Shown: positions 10,133-20,643, numbered from the stretch's first letter. The stretch: 64,000 nucleotides of DNA from Zelonia costaricensis (GCA_030849075.1 JASAOO010003463.1:1-64000); one strand, 5' to 3'. Numbers and translations are program-made. The notes: generated by a model from the letters alone, not told the origin.

Positions 10133-11051
10133 CAGAACAACGAAAAGGAAGGAGACGCCAGTGAAGGGAGGGGTGCGATGGCGACCCACGCCTGCCTGCG
10201 ACGCACTCCGTGAGCACCGTGCCTCGCTGCTCTTGTTCCCTGGGGAAAGGCCTACGTGCTGGGCCAGGTCTTGTGGTTCTAGTAACCGAAGAGGAAAGAG
10301 AGAACGTGGGGGTGGGTGGTGGGGTGGGTGAGGAATATGAGGAAGTGGTGTGTGCGGTGCACCTTTGCAGGTGTGGTCTGGCGCAGAACACGTCACCCGT
10401 GCGCGTGCGCGTTTGTGCGTCAGCGTCTATGAGGAGTGGACGGGAGGGCGGGAGGGGGGGGGCAAAGGTACGGAATCTATGTGGTGCTGGTGTGCAGCGA
10501 CGGCGGTGCGGGGTGGCAAAAAGCGAAGACGCAGGGCGTGAAAGAGGCGGCGATGGTGCTAATACGTGATCGGGATGGGGGAGGGAGAGGGCACAGGCAG
10601 GTGGATGGAGTGGGTGCCCGGAGTTCCAAAGAGTCGCTCGAGAGCTTGCGTCCTGCCTGTGGCATGGCGGCGCTGCGGGTGACGCGCAGCCAACGCCAAA
10701 AAAAAAAAAAAAATGTCCACGCTAATCCGTCGCCCCTCGTCGCCTTCCAGCGGAAATGGGCAAGCCAAAGTGCGTACGCCTTTTCGTGCTTCGTCGAAGC
10801 TGGAAAGCCGCGGTACAATACAACCAGAGAAGAGATGCGGCGAGAACTGCTACTGGGCTCGCACAGCACAAAACAAAAAAAAAGACAGCTCTAGCCTGGA
10901 GAAGCACACAAGCAGAAAAGCGTGCGCATCACCTCCTCCGCTGCCGCCTAGACTCGCCGTGTCGAGCTGAGACTCAGAAAAAAAAAAAAGTCGGCAAATG
11001 CGTCCCCTTTCTATCGACCACACGTTTGGCCCTCCCCCCTCCCACGACGCA
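10133..11051. other. Intergenic region downstream of the FxPx-motif gene
   Basis: Contains the leader of the methyltransferase gene, A-runs at about 10698-10713 and 10980-10989, and the 3' UTR of the 975-residue protein gene. No extra gene seen. Confidence 0.6.
10279..10325 (-). promoter_or_regulatory. Candidate spliced-leader acceptor, methyltransferase gene
   Basis: A minus-strand pyrimidine tract (complement of about 10286-10325) is followed by TTACTAG, AG at the complement of 10279-10280, giving a leader of about 146 nt. Confidence 0.4.
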
Positions 11052-13979
11052 TCAGAAGCGACCGCGCAAAAACGCCAGGTGGTCCGCATCCAAGTGCCGC
11101 GTGCGCTGTCCCTGCCGCGCATCCGTCGCACGAGACGCCTCGCCGTCCTCAATCGCGAACGAGACGGAGCGGGAGCTGCGGCGGCGCTGTGAACCCGCGG
11201 TGGGCCGCTGCGCTGCACCCTTGAGCGCCGACAGTCCGGTTACCGGGCCCTTTCCTCCGGCGCCTCCGACGTGCGCCGCACTAAGACCTCGGCCCGAAAA
11301 CGTGTTAGGAGAGATGCAGGAGAAGAGCGAGAGCTGTCCGTTCGACAAAGCCTGCGCGTCAGGCGTCGAGTGAGCCGCGGCGAGTGCACTTCCTCGCTCT
11401 CTCGGATCTGTCGAGCCAAGACGAACCCTGCCGTCGTCTTCGTCCCCGTCCTCGCCGTCCTCGTAGCCGTCAACCCACTCGTACGCACCCGCATCGTCCA
11501 CGTACACGACATCCTCGTCCTCCTCGCTGTACCCGGGCAGCGCACACAACGGCGCCTGCGAGTTCGCGGTGTACCGTTGGTGCGACTCTGCGATGACGTC
11601 GTGCAGGGCTCGCTCCGCCGTCGTAAGCCCCGCCACGGAGAAGACCGCCGGCTCGCTGCATTCGCGTCCGCCTGCTGGCGAGCACGACGACCGCTGGCGG
11701 AGCTTCTCCGTCTGCAGCCTGAACGGGCTGAGGACGGTGACGCCACTGCTGGAGACGCTCGCGCCGCCGCCACCGCAGCCGCTGTGGTGGCGCGGCAGAC
11801 CCATGTTGCGCACCATCTCGTCGTGCTCGACCTTGCGCTGCCGTGCGGCGGCCTGGCGCTCGAGAAAGTTTGTCACCCCCGTGACGCGGCTCACCGAAGA
11901 AACCGCACCACCACCGCCGCCCGTCGGCAGTTCGCCGCTCTCGTCGCGGCTGGTGCTGTTGTTGGTGCGAGGGCGAAACGTGCACTCCACCAGCTCCTGC
12001 ACGGCCTCCCCCTCCTTGCGCTCCTGGATTAGATCTTGCCGCTGCTGAAGCGCGGTGATCTGACGCTGGTAGAAGTGCTCGATCTGGTCGCGCGTCACGG
12101 TGGGTCGCCGCTGGCGCTTTGGCTGCTGCTGCTGCTGCTCGTGAGGCGACGGCAGCGCAGTGGGTGTTGCATCAGCCGCACCGGAAGGCTCCCTTGGCGC
12201 CTCGACTCTCCCGACCGGTGCAGTGCGGGCGGACGCACTCTGCGAACGCGACGCTGACCGCGCCTGCCATGTCGGCAGCGCAGCCTCTCGCGAGTCGAGT
12301 GCCCTTTCCGGTCTGCTGGAGTGCGCCGGGCTCGGGACACGGCTGCGGCCCTGCCGCTGCAGTCCTCGCGCCGGCACAGGGGCGTAGAGGTCGCGCTCTG
12401 CACCAGCGTCGGGCCGCCGCGTCGCCGTCGGCCCACTGCACGGCTGCGCGGTGAGTCGCCGCACGACGTCGCTGTCACGGCAGTTGTCCATGTGCCGCAG
12501 CACCGTACGGGTGCCGGGAGACAGCTGCGGGCGGAACGGACACTCGCGCGCCGTCAGTGTCGCCTCGCGACGCTGCGCGGCGGCCTCAGCCGTCTTCTGC
12601 GCGTCGTAGTAGAGCCGCTGGGTGAGCTGTCGCCCATTGACCTTCTGCGTCGGTGCTGCCGCTCCGCTGGTGGACTGGTTTGACTGCGAGGGCGACTTTT
12701 GCGCGTCCTCTTCGTGCTGCAGCACGCTGGCGAGGAGGGCGACCTCCTCCCGCTTCACCTCCTCGTAGAGTGTCTGGCGACGCACGAAGTCCGTCTCGAA
12801 GAAGGAGCGGTGCGCACTCTTGGCAATCCACTTGTCCGAGGTGGGGTTGGTGACGGGCTGGTGCGTTTCCGCGGCGCCGGTGGCTGCCGTGACACTCGTT
12901 GCCCCGCCGCTTTGCGGCGTAATGGAAGCCCGGGAGCCGTTGCCGTTGGCAGCGTCTCCCTCCTTTCCGGCGCGCTGGCGAGACACGGCCAAGGCGTACA
13001 GGGCGTCACTGCGTCGGCTGGCATTTGCGGCGCTCTGCTGGTTGGAGATGCTCAGCGCGGGTCCATCCACGGAGCGGCTGAGAAGCTGGCTTAGCTCGGT
13101 GTGCCGCACATCGTTGGCCAGGCGCTGCCGAGCCTCGTCGAGCGCCGCCGAGGTGGTTGAAATGCGCGGCTGAAAGGAGAAGGCCCCGGCGGCGGTGGCC
13201 TCGGCGGCCTGCCGGTGCTGATCCCGCTCGGCGAGGAAGCGCGCGCTGCGTGCCTCGAACTCGGCCCGCTGCCGCCGTCGCTCCTCGGCGTCTGGCGGCT
13301 GCCGCCCGCTGCTCCCCACAGCCGAGACCTGCGCCGCCTGCCACGCCGCCGCCTCCTCCAGGTCCTTCAGCTCCTGCTTGCGCTGCCGCTCCCGCGCCAC
13401 GTGCTCGCCGTAGTGCAGAAGCCGCGTTTCGACCGGCACCGTCTGCAGGTGCTTGAGCCGCTCTGCGTGAGCCGGGTCCACCTGGTTGATGTGGGGTTGA
13501 AAGGCGCCGCGCAAGGCGGCGGCCTCGGCACGGCGCTGCTGCTCCTCGCGGTGGCGTCGGCGCAGCTCGAGCTGGGCAGCCTGTGCGGCGAGGCGGTCAA
13601 AAACGGGCCTGGCCGGGGCAGACGCCGCGTTCGGCTGGCTACTGGACCCACTGTTGGTCGCGGGCTGCACATCAGGGGTCGCGGTCGCAGTGCTACCCCC
13701 TCGCTGAGGCTGGAAGGGGTGGGCGGTGCGAAACTGCTGCTCTGCCTCGTAGGCGGCCGACTGCTGCCGCACGCGACGCATGCGCTCGTCGAACATGTGC
13801 CGCTCCTGTGTGCCCAGGCGGTAGTAGCGGGCAAGAGGGGACTTGCTCGCACCGGTGGGGGCTGTGGCGCCCGGCTCCTCTGCCACCGTTGTCGCCGGCG
13901 CTGCCTCCCGCACAGCAGGCTGCACGCCGGATGGCACCTCGTGCACCGTGTACGTGCTCTCGTCCGACTCAGAGAACAT
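11052..13979 (-). CDS. Conserved-type coiled-coil protein with repeated FxPx motifs, 975 aa
   Basis: Family not recognised. The protein is rich in Arg, Gln, Ala and Glu with helical coiled-coil-prone stretches (about 125-155, 190-260, 400-475, 630-665). Five short copies of a Phe-Gln/Arg-Pro motif are spaced along it: HPFQPQ (87-92), AFQPHI (159-164), FSFQPRI (267-273), CPFRPQL (480-486) and CTFRPRT (666-672). Such motifs are frequent in trypanosomatid cytoskeletal and flagellar proteins, which is a weak hint only. An acidic patch rich in Glu/Asp lies at 819-850 and a basic RRRSSRS cluster at 932-938. The ATG at 13979 is the first in frame and is close below a good splice acceptor. A microtubule- or flagellum-linked scaffold is possible; no enzyme domain is visible. 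Confidence 0.9.
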   Translation of the reverse strand: MFSESDESTYTVHEVPSGVQPAVREAAPATTVAEEPGATAPTGASKSPLARYYRLGTQERHMFDERMRRVRQQSAAYEAEQQFRTAHPFQPQRGGSTATATPDVQPATNSGSSSQPNAASAPARPVFDRLAAQAAQLELRRRHREEQQRRAEAAALRGAFQPHINQVDPAHAERLKHLQTVPVETRLLHYGEHVARERQRKQELKDLEEAAAWQAAQVSAVGSSGRQPPDAEERRRQRAEFEARSARFLAERDQHRQAAEATAAGAFSFQPRISTTSAALDEARQRLANDVRHTELSQLLSRSVDGPALSISNQQSAANASRRSDALYALAVSRQRAGKEGDAANGNGSRASITPQSGGATSVTAATGAAETHQPVTNPTSDKWIAKSAHRSFFETDFVRRQTLYEEVKREEVALLASVLQHEEDAQKSPSQSNQSTSGAAAPTQKVNGRQLTQRLYYDAQKTAEAAAQRREATLTARECPFRPQLSPGTRTVLRHMDNCRDSDVVRRLTAQPCSGPTATRRPDAGAERDLYAPVPARGLQRQGRSRVPSPAHSSRPERALDSREAALPTWQARSASRSQSASARTAPVGRVEAPREPSGAADATPTALPSPHEQQQQQPKRQRRPTVTRDQIEHFYQRQITALQQRQDLIQERKEGEAVQELVECTFRPRTNNSTSRDESGELPTGGGGGAVSSVSRVTGVTNFLERQAAARQRKVEHDEMVRNMGLPRHHSGCGGGGASVSSSGVTVLSPFRLQTEKLRQRSSCSPAGGRECSEPAVFSVAGLTTAERALHDVIAESHQRYTANSQAPLCALPGYSEEDEDVVYVDDAGAYEWVDGYEDGEDGDEDDGRVRLGSTDPRERGSALAAAHSTPDAQALSNGQLSLFSCISPNTFSGRGLSAAHVGGAGGKGPVTGLSALKGAAQRPTAGSQRRRSSRSVSFAIEDGEASRATDARQGQRTRHLDADHLAFLRGRF

Positions 13980-14043
13980 GGAGGATGCACCGCAATGCGG
14001 CCGCGATCAAAGCTGAATAGTAGTTGAGAAGAACAAAAAAAGG

Positions 14044-14072
14044 CTGTTAAAGAGAAGGGGGGATGGGGGGAG
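14044..14072 (-). promoter_or_regulatory. Candidate spliced-leader acceptor, 975-aa protein gene
   Basis: The minus strand has a C/T tract (complement of 14050-14072) leading to TTTAACAG, AG at the complement of 14044-14045, about 64 nt above the ATG. Confidence 0.55.
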
Positions 14073-14480
14073 CTGGCTACGAGGGGAGACGCTGATAGAG
14101 TACGTGCACAAGGTGCCCACTCGCATCGGCGAGGCAACAACAACAAAAAGGCGAAGCCGGCGTGTTCTATGCCAGGGCGGCGCGAGCGCGTCCTGATAGA
14201 CCAGCAGGCGATAAGGCAGAAAAGGGCAACAAGCCCCAATGACCGGCCCAGAGCGCCGCAAGCGCACCAACGGAAGCGCAGTGACGTCCAATGGCAAAGG
14301 AAAGAAATACCAAAAAAAAACCAGCGAGAGAGGGAGAGAGAGAGCCGTGGTAACGCGTGCTGTCTCTTCGCGGTGTGCGACTGGCTTGCACGAAGGGGGA
14401 GGGGTTATGCGATGCCTCAAGTTTCTATGATGTGGGAGGGAGTCGGCTTCGAAATAAGGGGCCGCGCAGCACCGCTGCGG

Positions 14481-14530
14481 TGTGTATGTGTATGTGTATC
14501 TGTGTGCGTGTGTTTTTGTGTGTGTGTGTG
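14481..14530. repeat. TG-rich microsatellite
   Basis: Imperfect TG/TATG dinucleotide-type repeat on the plus strand in non-coding DNA. Confidence 0.85.
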
Positions 14531-16031
14531 CACGATTCCGTTTGTGCTGGGTGAACCAAAGGACGGGGAGGGAGAGAGAGTAGGCGAGGCGAGGCGCATG
14601 CAAAAGGGTGGCAAAGGGCAGAGCGGGGACAGCGAGAAAAAAAAAAAAGAAAACTCATTTCCTACTTGTCAACACGTGCGCGAAGCCCGGTTATCATTCG
14701 TCTAAGTCCATCGGTTGCAGAAGCATGCGCACTCAAAACTGACGGCGAGGAGCCCCATCCAGGTAATAACTCTGTTGAAGATAGGAGATAGACTCGTGGA
14801 GCGGCGCCGCGCCAAATCCTCCTTTGCCGGTTACCCGCCCAAAGCACTCTGGTGTGTCTCTGTTTGACGCATGACGCCGGGCTACCACAGTTATGTGTTT
14901 CTTCTTTTTGGGGGTTCTCGTGGTTGGTGCTGCTGGCGTTGCTTTCCAGTTTCCAGCCAGCGCCAGAACGCAAAAAAAGGTAATCCGTGATCCTCGATTA
15001 GAAACAAAGCACCCTCTGGCAGTTGGTTTGCTGACCTAGTGAACATCGATGAGAAAAGAAAAATGAGATAGTGATAGCCAGCGCAAGGGTGGAGGGAGGG
15101 GGGGGGGGTAGAGGTACAACAGACAAACAAAACAGTTCGGCATTTTCGACCCGGTTTGCCGTGAACACGTGCAAAGAAGACGCTCAACGCTGCACGTCAG
15201 CACCACCGTGACTATCCGATTCTGTGCGTGCCGTGAGCATCAAGTGTCACTGGAGCGCACAAGGTCAGCTGCTAGCAAGACCACCATCAGATTGTTGTGC
15301 TCTAAGTGCCGTCCGCCGTCATAGAAATCAAACTGCCGGATTACCAGACATCACACCTTCACACGGAAGGAGAACACAGCACGTCCAACACCGCACGTCC
15401 AGCAGAGCTGCCGAGGGACAAGACGACAACAGTGCCTCGAGAAGGAGGGGGAGAAAGAAGCAGCTTCGGCTCAACCTGGCAAGTGCATTGCCTTCACAGC
15501 AAGTGTCCCCTGCGGGAAGGTGACACAGGTCGACGCACACACACAGACGCACACAAAACACGGGCGAGAGCGTGCGTAGGCGTTCCATCCGAATACGCAA
15601 CGAGGAGGTCGTGGTTGGGGAAAAGAAGTAAACGTTGATCGCGTGACGTTCTCACGGTGTCGCGCAAGTGCGGCCCACACCTCCTCCCCCACGCCCCCCT
15701 TTGCGTGACAGAGGGAAATGACACTCTTCCTTTCTTTTTTGAAGAAGCACAGTTTTCAGCCGCCACCCCGGTTTAGGCGCCAGCTTCACTCCTTTTTTCC
15801 TCCCCCCCTTTGCCCAGTGCCGGGTTCAAGTCGCCAAGAAGACGTGTTACATGGTACAGGGCGGCGGTGCGCCGCTACCGCGCGCGACTTCACGGGAGGG
15901 TGGAAGAGAGAGAGAGAGAGATCAAAAAGAAGTGGAGTCTATGGGCGTGCTTGTTTGTGTGTTGGGACGGGAGGGGTGGGGGTACCTGGTAGGGACAACA
16001 CGTGCTGTTGCGCGTGCGGTGCGCCCCACCC

Positions 16032-16985
16032 TTAGGCGCAAAGTGCCTTGGCAAGCTCAACGCGCTTCTTGCGCTCCGCCTCCACGGCGTCGGCGGCGGC
16101 AGCAATTTTGCGCTGCTCGCGTCGCTGGTCGACGCGTTGCAGGAAGTCGTACACCGTCTGCGCGGCGAACGGCCCGTTGCCGCGGAGGAAGCGGCGGTGC
16201 TCATCCACGGTGGCTGGCAGGAGCGACACCTGCACCTCCTCTGCTGGCAGACCGATTGCCTCGCGTGCCGCCCGCTGCACCATAGGCACCGCAGCCTCAG
16301 CAGTCTTGTTATACGAGGCCTCGGTCGAGACCAGGAAGAGCGTCGGCACGACCAGGCCCCGCAGTGTTGACCTGCACGACGCACCCGCTTCACCCACGGC
16401 GGGCTGCCACAGCGCCTCCTGGAGGGTCAAGACGGCGTTGCGGTGCAGCCGCGCCGGGGTGATGGCAATGTCGTACACTGCCGCCATGGCCGTGGTGTCG
16501 TCGCCACGCTTCTCCGCGACCAACGCGTGCGCCTTCTCGACGCGCTGCTTCGTTGCCTCCGGCGTGAAGAGCGTGCTGCGCTGCGGATTGACGATACCGC
16601 CGTGGAGCACGACTCGAGTGACGAGGTGGGCGTGCGCCGCCGAAGACATCACCTCAATCGCGACCTGCACCCCGGTTCCGCTGGCGTAGAGGGTGATCTC
16701 CTCCATCTGGTGGTCCTTCACGAGGGTAGCAACGGCGGCGTCGACGTCGTCGGCGTCCGCCTCGTGGTCGACGATGCCGCGGCCTACAATGCTGCTGCCG
16801 AGGGTCACCTGCGCGACAGCCCACTCCCCCTTCACCGTTTCCACCATCTGCTCAACGTACGGCGTGGAAAACAGGGACTCGGACTGCGAGCCGACAACGA
16901 GGATGCAGCGGCGCGCCGTGCCGCTCACGAAGAGCGCCCCCTTGTGCACGCCATCGCGTGGGAGAACAACGAGACGACCCTCCAT
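16032..16985 (-). CDS. DUF1749-type alpha/beta-hydrolase-fold protein, probably inactive, 317 aa
   Basis: Overall layout matches the DUF1749 (UPF0613) alpha/beta-hydrolase family: a short N-terminal sheet, an early VVGSQSES segment (30-37), a central strand-helix step, VVLHGGIVNP (125-134) and a C-terminal His in VDEHRRFLRG. At the nucleophile elbow, where family members carry Gly-His-Ser-Thr-Gly, this protein reads ASGTG (101-105), placing Gly where the Ser is expected. That suggests loss of hydrolase activity, or a different alignment in which Ser102 serves. The ending is a charged helix (about 275-317). The ATG at 16985 is chosen because the open frame above it (to 17102) only translates a GT repeat. 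Substrate and location are unknown; no signal peptide seen. Family call moderate, gene call firm. Confidence 0.88.
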   Translation of the reverse strand: MEGRLVVLPRDGVHKGALFVSGTARRCILVVGSQSESLFSTPYVEQMVETVKGEWAVAQVTLGSSIVGRGIVDHEADADDVDAAVATLVKDHQMEEITLYASGTGVQVAIEVMSSAAHAHLVTRVVLHGGIVNPQRSTLFTPEATKQRVEKAHALVAEKRGDDTTAMAAVYDIAITPARLHRNAVLTLQEALWQPAVGEAGASCRSTLRGLVVPTLFLVSTEASYNKTAEAAVPMVQRAAREAIGLPAEEVQVSLLPATVDEHRRFLRGNGPFAAQTVYDFLQRVDQRREQRKIAAAADAVEAERKKRVELAKALCA

Positions 16986-17027
16986 TGTCGTGACCAGGTC
17001 AACGAGGCTGATAAGACAGTGCGTCCG

Positions 17028-17063
17028 TTTGTGTGTGCGTGTGTGTTTGTGTGTGTGTGTGTG
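17028..17063. repeat. (GT)n microsatellite
   Basis: GT tract on the plus strand lying in the predicted 5' UTR of the DUF1749-like gene. Confidence 0.9.
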
Positions 17064-17268
17064 ACGAGACGCACCAAAAATGGGAGGTGAGCTCTCTGGC
17101 AATTACTTGGTTCAACTTGCGGCGCAGAAACCACACCAGGTAGACGACCACAAGTCGCGGTAGACGATGAACAGCTGAGAGAGCCGCAGGTGCTACACGG
17201 CGCAACAGGGAGACGCGTGAATGCGTATGCGAGCGCAACGGGGCTTATAGAGAGCCGCGGTGTGAACT

Positions 17269-17311
17269 CTAAAACGTGGTGGCGAGGGAAGGGGGGGGAG
17301 GGGGAGAGCGA
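17269..17311 (-). promoter_or_regulatory. Candidate spliced-leader acceptor, DUF1749-like gene
   Basis: A minus-strand C/T tract (complement of 17284-17311) is followed by GTTTTAG, AG at the complement of 17269-17270, about 284 nt above the ATG. Confidence 0.45.
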
Positions 17312-18044
17312 GTCCAGCGCGATGGAGAGGAAGCGGAACTTGACCAAGTGCAAAGCTGAGCACAAAGCCAGGCCACTGTGACGGGCGCGGAGGCTGAAGA
17401 GTGGGCAGCAGAGCAGTTTGCTTAGAGAAACGGGAGCGAGGGCAGAACACGGAGGAGATGACAGAGACAGAGAAGCGAAGAGAGAGAGAGGGCGAGACGG
17501 AGAGCGTTGGGGCCGTGTTGACTGTCGTGTACGAAGCCGATGTGCACCATGTGGTGGTGCAAGAGATCATCAGAAGTGGGAGTTGGGTGTTGGGTGGAGA
17601 GACCAGAGGTGCACCGGTTGGAAAGAAGGAGACAGACGCCATACAGGCCTTCTGGGGGTCGAAGCAGGGCACTTGATGTGGTCCATCCGCTGTCAGCTGC
17701 AAGGATGCGCTTTCCTTCGTGACATTGCCCTGTGGTGCCGGACGAAGCCATGTCAGAAGGTCTCCAGACCGTTTGACCGTGACGGCAGTGTGTGCGCACA
17801 CAGCTCTCTTCTGCTCTGTCCAAGCGCTTCCCCTATCTTTCTCTCTGGTTTCCTTTCTTTGCTTTCTTGTGACGCACAACAAAAAAACGAGCAACCGCCA
17901 CGTTCACCGCACCGCAGTAAAGGCATCAACGCAGCGACGCCCACGCAAACTCGGAACGGCGCACCCGCGCCACCGCGCGCCCGGTTCCTTTTCCCTCCGC
18001 CTTACCCAGTGCGCGCGTCTGTGACGAGCTATCCTGCGTCGCTC

Positions 18045-19697
18045 TTACCGGTCCGACATTCGGCTCACCGCGCCTCGCTGGACCAGCACCTGCAGCTCCT
18101 CCGGCATGTCCGGCGTGATTTCCTTCACAAAGTGCATGACGCGATTTGCAAGGCAGCGATAGGGAAAGTCCTCCTCACACTTCAGCTGCACAAGGTAGCG
18201 GTTGGCGCGCTCGACCTCCTGCAACGTCAGCGAGTGCGACATGTTTGCCACGTGAGAGGCAAGCACCTTCAGCATCTTCAACGGCACCTCGTCGTGGAAG
18301 CAGAGGCCCATGAGGATCGGCTCCAGAATGGTCCAGTCCTTGAGCCCGAAGCGGAAGACCGTCTCGGCGGCCATCATGTAGAACTCCTGGTCCCGGTAGC
18401 CGAGGTGGGCCAATCCCCGCGTCGCCCTGGCAACGTCTTGTGCAGAGAAGATCTCCAGTCGCAGCCGCGCCTGGCGCCCAAAAACCTCGGCGATGGCGTG
18501 GCTGCGTGCGCCCGGGTACTGGGCCACAATGTCCAGGATCTCGGCCAGTGCGGTGGGGTGCAGCACCCGCGTGCACTCCACGGCGCGGTCGAGGAGCAGT
18601 CGCATGAGGGAGTCGGTGTTAAAGGCGACGCTGCTGCAAATGTCCATGACGCTGCCGATGAGGTTCGGATCGAGAGTCTTGGCGCACCGCACGAGGTACG
18701 GCGCCAGAGCCACAAAAAGCTCCTCGTTGAGGAGGTTCAAGCGTTGCAGCGCAACGAGGGATTGGACAAGCTGCCGCTCGTCAAGGTCGCTGGCAACGTC
18801 CACGAGCGCGTCGGCGAAGACCTCGATGTGGTCGCGCTTGGCGTAGTCCAGGAGGGTGAAGGTGACGAGAAAGTGGGTGAGCGTCACGGCGTCCATGCTC
18901 TCCACCGCGTCCAAGCCGGCCTCCACAAGCCTCACCAAGGTGCGACTGTACTGCTTGCCAGCCGCCTGGAGCGCCTGCAGCACGCTCACGTAGTCGTCCT
19001 GTTGGAAGTCTCGCACCCGCTGCTCGGAAAGCGCGAAGGCACGGCGCAGCGTCGCGAACGGGATGCTGCGCGTAGTCGCGAGCGCGCGTGTGACGGACGT
19101 CACCTCCATCACACCGAGGTCGTCTGCGTTGGTCAGTAAGTGCTTGGCCATGCGGTTCATGACCTCGCCATAGGGACAGCGGAGCTTTGACAGCTCACAG
19201 ATGGCGAGTGACAGCTGCGTCGTACTGAACTCTTCCAGCAGCGGCGGAATGTGCTTCAGCACTAGGGCCATCTTGCGCTCATCGCGTGTGCCGCGGTTGC
19301 TTGTCATGGCACGCAGCACGTTCAGGAGCGACTCGGGCGACACCGCGTCCTCCTCTGGCACCATCACCTCCTTGGGGGACGCGTTGATGCCGGCGCGGCG
19401 CAGGGTGTCCATGACGAGGCTTGTCTGGAAGGGATTCAGCACCCGCTGATCGGAGCGCTGAAACGCGTCGGCGATGCCGCGCATAAACTCGGCGTCCTGC
19501 ATCATGCCGATCGTGTCATTGTTGTACGCAACGGCGCACACCTGGTAGATGTCCTGCGCGTTGAAGGGCACGAGACTGAGGCGCACGCGGTGGAACACGT
19601 ACTCAAGCGAAGCTCGTCGGGTACCTGTGGAGAGGGCCGAAGGAAAAAGGTTCGGCACCGCCACCGCACCCGCCACACCGCCGGCAACACGACTCAT
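18045..19697 (-). CDS. Helical-repeat protein, probably mitochondrial, 550 aa
   Basis: No family recognised with certainty. From about residue 40 to 520 the sequence is a chain of paired amphipathic helices with repeated Leu/Ala spacing, for example DERQLVQSLVALQRLNLL (306-323), HPTALAEILDIVAQYP (380-395) and SAQDVARATRGLAHLGYRD (418-436). This style recalls the helical arrays of FAST-kinase-like, RAP and OPR RNA-binding proteins. The first 30 residues lack acidic residues and contain Arg, Ser and Ala, as an import presequence would. The next gene upstream in the unit (20644-22473) has similar style, so the two may be distant paralogues. The ATG at 19697 lies only three bases after the first AG following a strong pyrimidine tract. 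An organellar RNA or ribosome-assembly role is inference. Confidence 0.9.
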   Translation of the reverse strand: MSRVAGGVAGAVAVPNLFPSALSTGTRRASLEYVFHRVRLSLVPFNAQDIYQVCAVAYNNDTIGMMQDAEFMRGIADAFQRSDQRVLNPFQTSLVMDTLRRAGINASPKEVMVPEEDAVSPESLLNVLRAMTSNRGTRDERKMALVLKHIPPLLEEFSTTQLSLAICELSKLRCPYGEVMNRMAKHLLTNADDLGVMEVTSVTRALATTRSIPFATLRRAFALSEQRVRDFQQDDYVSVLQALQAAGKQYSRTLVRLVEAGLDAVESMDAVTLTHFLVTFTLLDYAKRDHIEVFADALVDVASDLDERQLVQSLVALQRLNLLNEELFVALAPYLVRCAKTLDPNLIGSVMDICSSVAFNTDSLMRLLLDRAVECTRVLHPTALAEILDIVAQYPGARSHAIAEVFGRQARLRLEIFSAQDVARATRGLAHLGYRDQEFYMMAAETVFRFGLKDWTILEPILMGLCFHDEVPLKMLKVLASHVANMSHSLTLQEVERANRYLVQLKCEEDFPYRCLANRVMHFVKEITPDMPEELQVLVQRGAVSRMSDR

Positions 19698-19700
19698 CTG

Positions 19701-19765
19701 CTGAGAGGACCAGGCAACGCAGGCGGCGGGTCGAGGGAGAGGGGGCGGCGGGGAAGAGGGAGGAG
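19701..19765 (-). promoter_or_regulatory. Candidate spliced-leader acceptor next to the start codon, 550-aa protein gene
   Basis: After the minus-strand C/T tract (complement of 19733-19765) no AG occurs until CTCTCAG (complement of CT at 19701-19702). That AG is three bases above the ATG, so the 5' UTR would be essentially absent. Confidence 0.5.
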
Positions 19766-20117
19766 TGCGCCACGTGTTGCACACAGACAAAAACCCGCAG
19801 AGACGACGCGGAGCTGAGCTCACTGAGAACGACGGACCAACGCAAGGCACCAAAAAAAAAAAAAGGGGTGCGACGGAGAGCGAGATCGAAAGAGGCAAAG
19901 AGCAGCGTGAAGAGAGCCACTTCTGTGGTACGCACTGCATTGTACAGGGGCTCTGAGTGAGCGAGGCTCGAAGGAGGGGGGGGGGGAACAGTAGCGCACC
20001 CTCATCCCCCCACACCCTCCGGTTTCGCTTCCGTCTTTCCGTAAGCGGCTGAGTATGGTGTGGTGACAGACACAAGCGATTGCTCAACTTGACACTTTTT
20101 CCAGCCGCCTCCCTCCC

Positions 20118-20148
20118 TACACACCCACACACACACACACACACACAC
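20118..20148. repeat. (CA)n microsatellite
   Basis: CA dinucleotide repeat on the plus strand in non-coding DNA. Confidence 0.9.
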
Positions 20149-20643
20149 GTGCCCCATCGCACGCGCGGCGGTGCAGCCAAAATGGGACAGAGGACCGTCG
20201 TGCAAGAGAGATCGAGTGTCACGCAAGATGCAAAACACAAATCAGTTTTTCTTCGTTTCGTATCTGCCACACCGCCAGTGCTGCTCACAGAACACCGCAA
20301 GACGGCGCCGAGACTGCCAAGCAGCGCGCGGGAAACCAGACAGGTGACTGTGAGAACAGTGACACACCCGACACACTCGCGGAGGTGGCACGCATGTACG
20401 CGAACACGCACGGACGCAAAGCAAAAGGAACAGCCCACAGGACGGGCACCGACGGCGGCGCCAGCTGGAGAGCGGACAAGTGTGAAGAGTAGGCATGTCT
20501 GGATGCAACAGACGGGTACAGTGGTCGCCGACTACCCATCTCTAGCCTCATCAGGCCGCTTGCCCCCCCCCCCGCCCCACACACCCTTCCCCTGTCTGCG
20601 TCGCTGTGGATCACTTCACCCGGCCGTCCCTCTTCTCACGCTT

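Larger units (their letters stand above)
13980..16031. other. 2 kb gene-free region between the DUF1749 and FxPx-motif genes
   Basis: Contains the splice signal of the 975-residue protein gene, a TG-rich tract at 14481-14530, an A-run at about 14637-14648 and a G-run at about 15098-15107. The rest is probably the 3' UTR of the DUF1749-like gene. Short open frames on both strands show no recognisable content. Confidence 0.55.
16986..18044. other. Intergenic region above the DUF1749-like gene
   Basis: Carries a GT repeat (17028-17063), the splice signal of the DUF1749-like gene and the 3' UTR of the 550-residue helical protein gene. No other gene supported. Confidence 0.6.
19698..20643. other. 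Intergenic region between the two helical-protein genes
   Basis: Contains a purine-rich stretch (19733-19765), an A-run (about 19851-19864), a G-run (about 19977-19986) and a CA repeat (20118-20148). The upper part is likely the 3' UTR of the 609-residue protein gene. No gene seen. Confidence 0.6.

Noticed and set aside
15810..15850. B-box-like GGTTCAAGTC near 15823
   Set aside because: Only two of five T-stem positions pair and no acceptor stem is found.
17418..19139. Plus-strand open frame of 573 codons
   Set aside because: It runs antisense through the 550-residue helical protein gene and its downstream region; the content is His/Val/Leu/Arg-biased shadow of GC-rich coding DNA.
19698..20438. 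N-terminal extension of the 550-residue helical protein to 797 residues
   Set aside because: Includes poly-Cys/Val from the CA repeat and the pyrimidine tract, so it is leader DNA, not protein.
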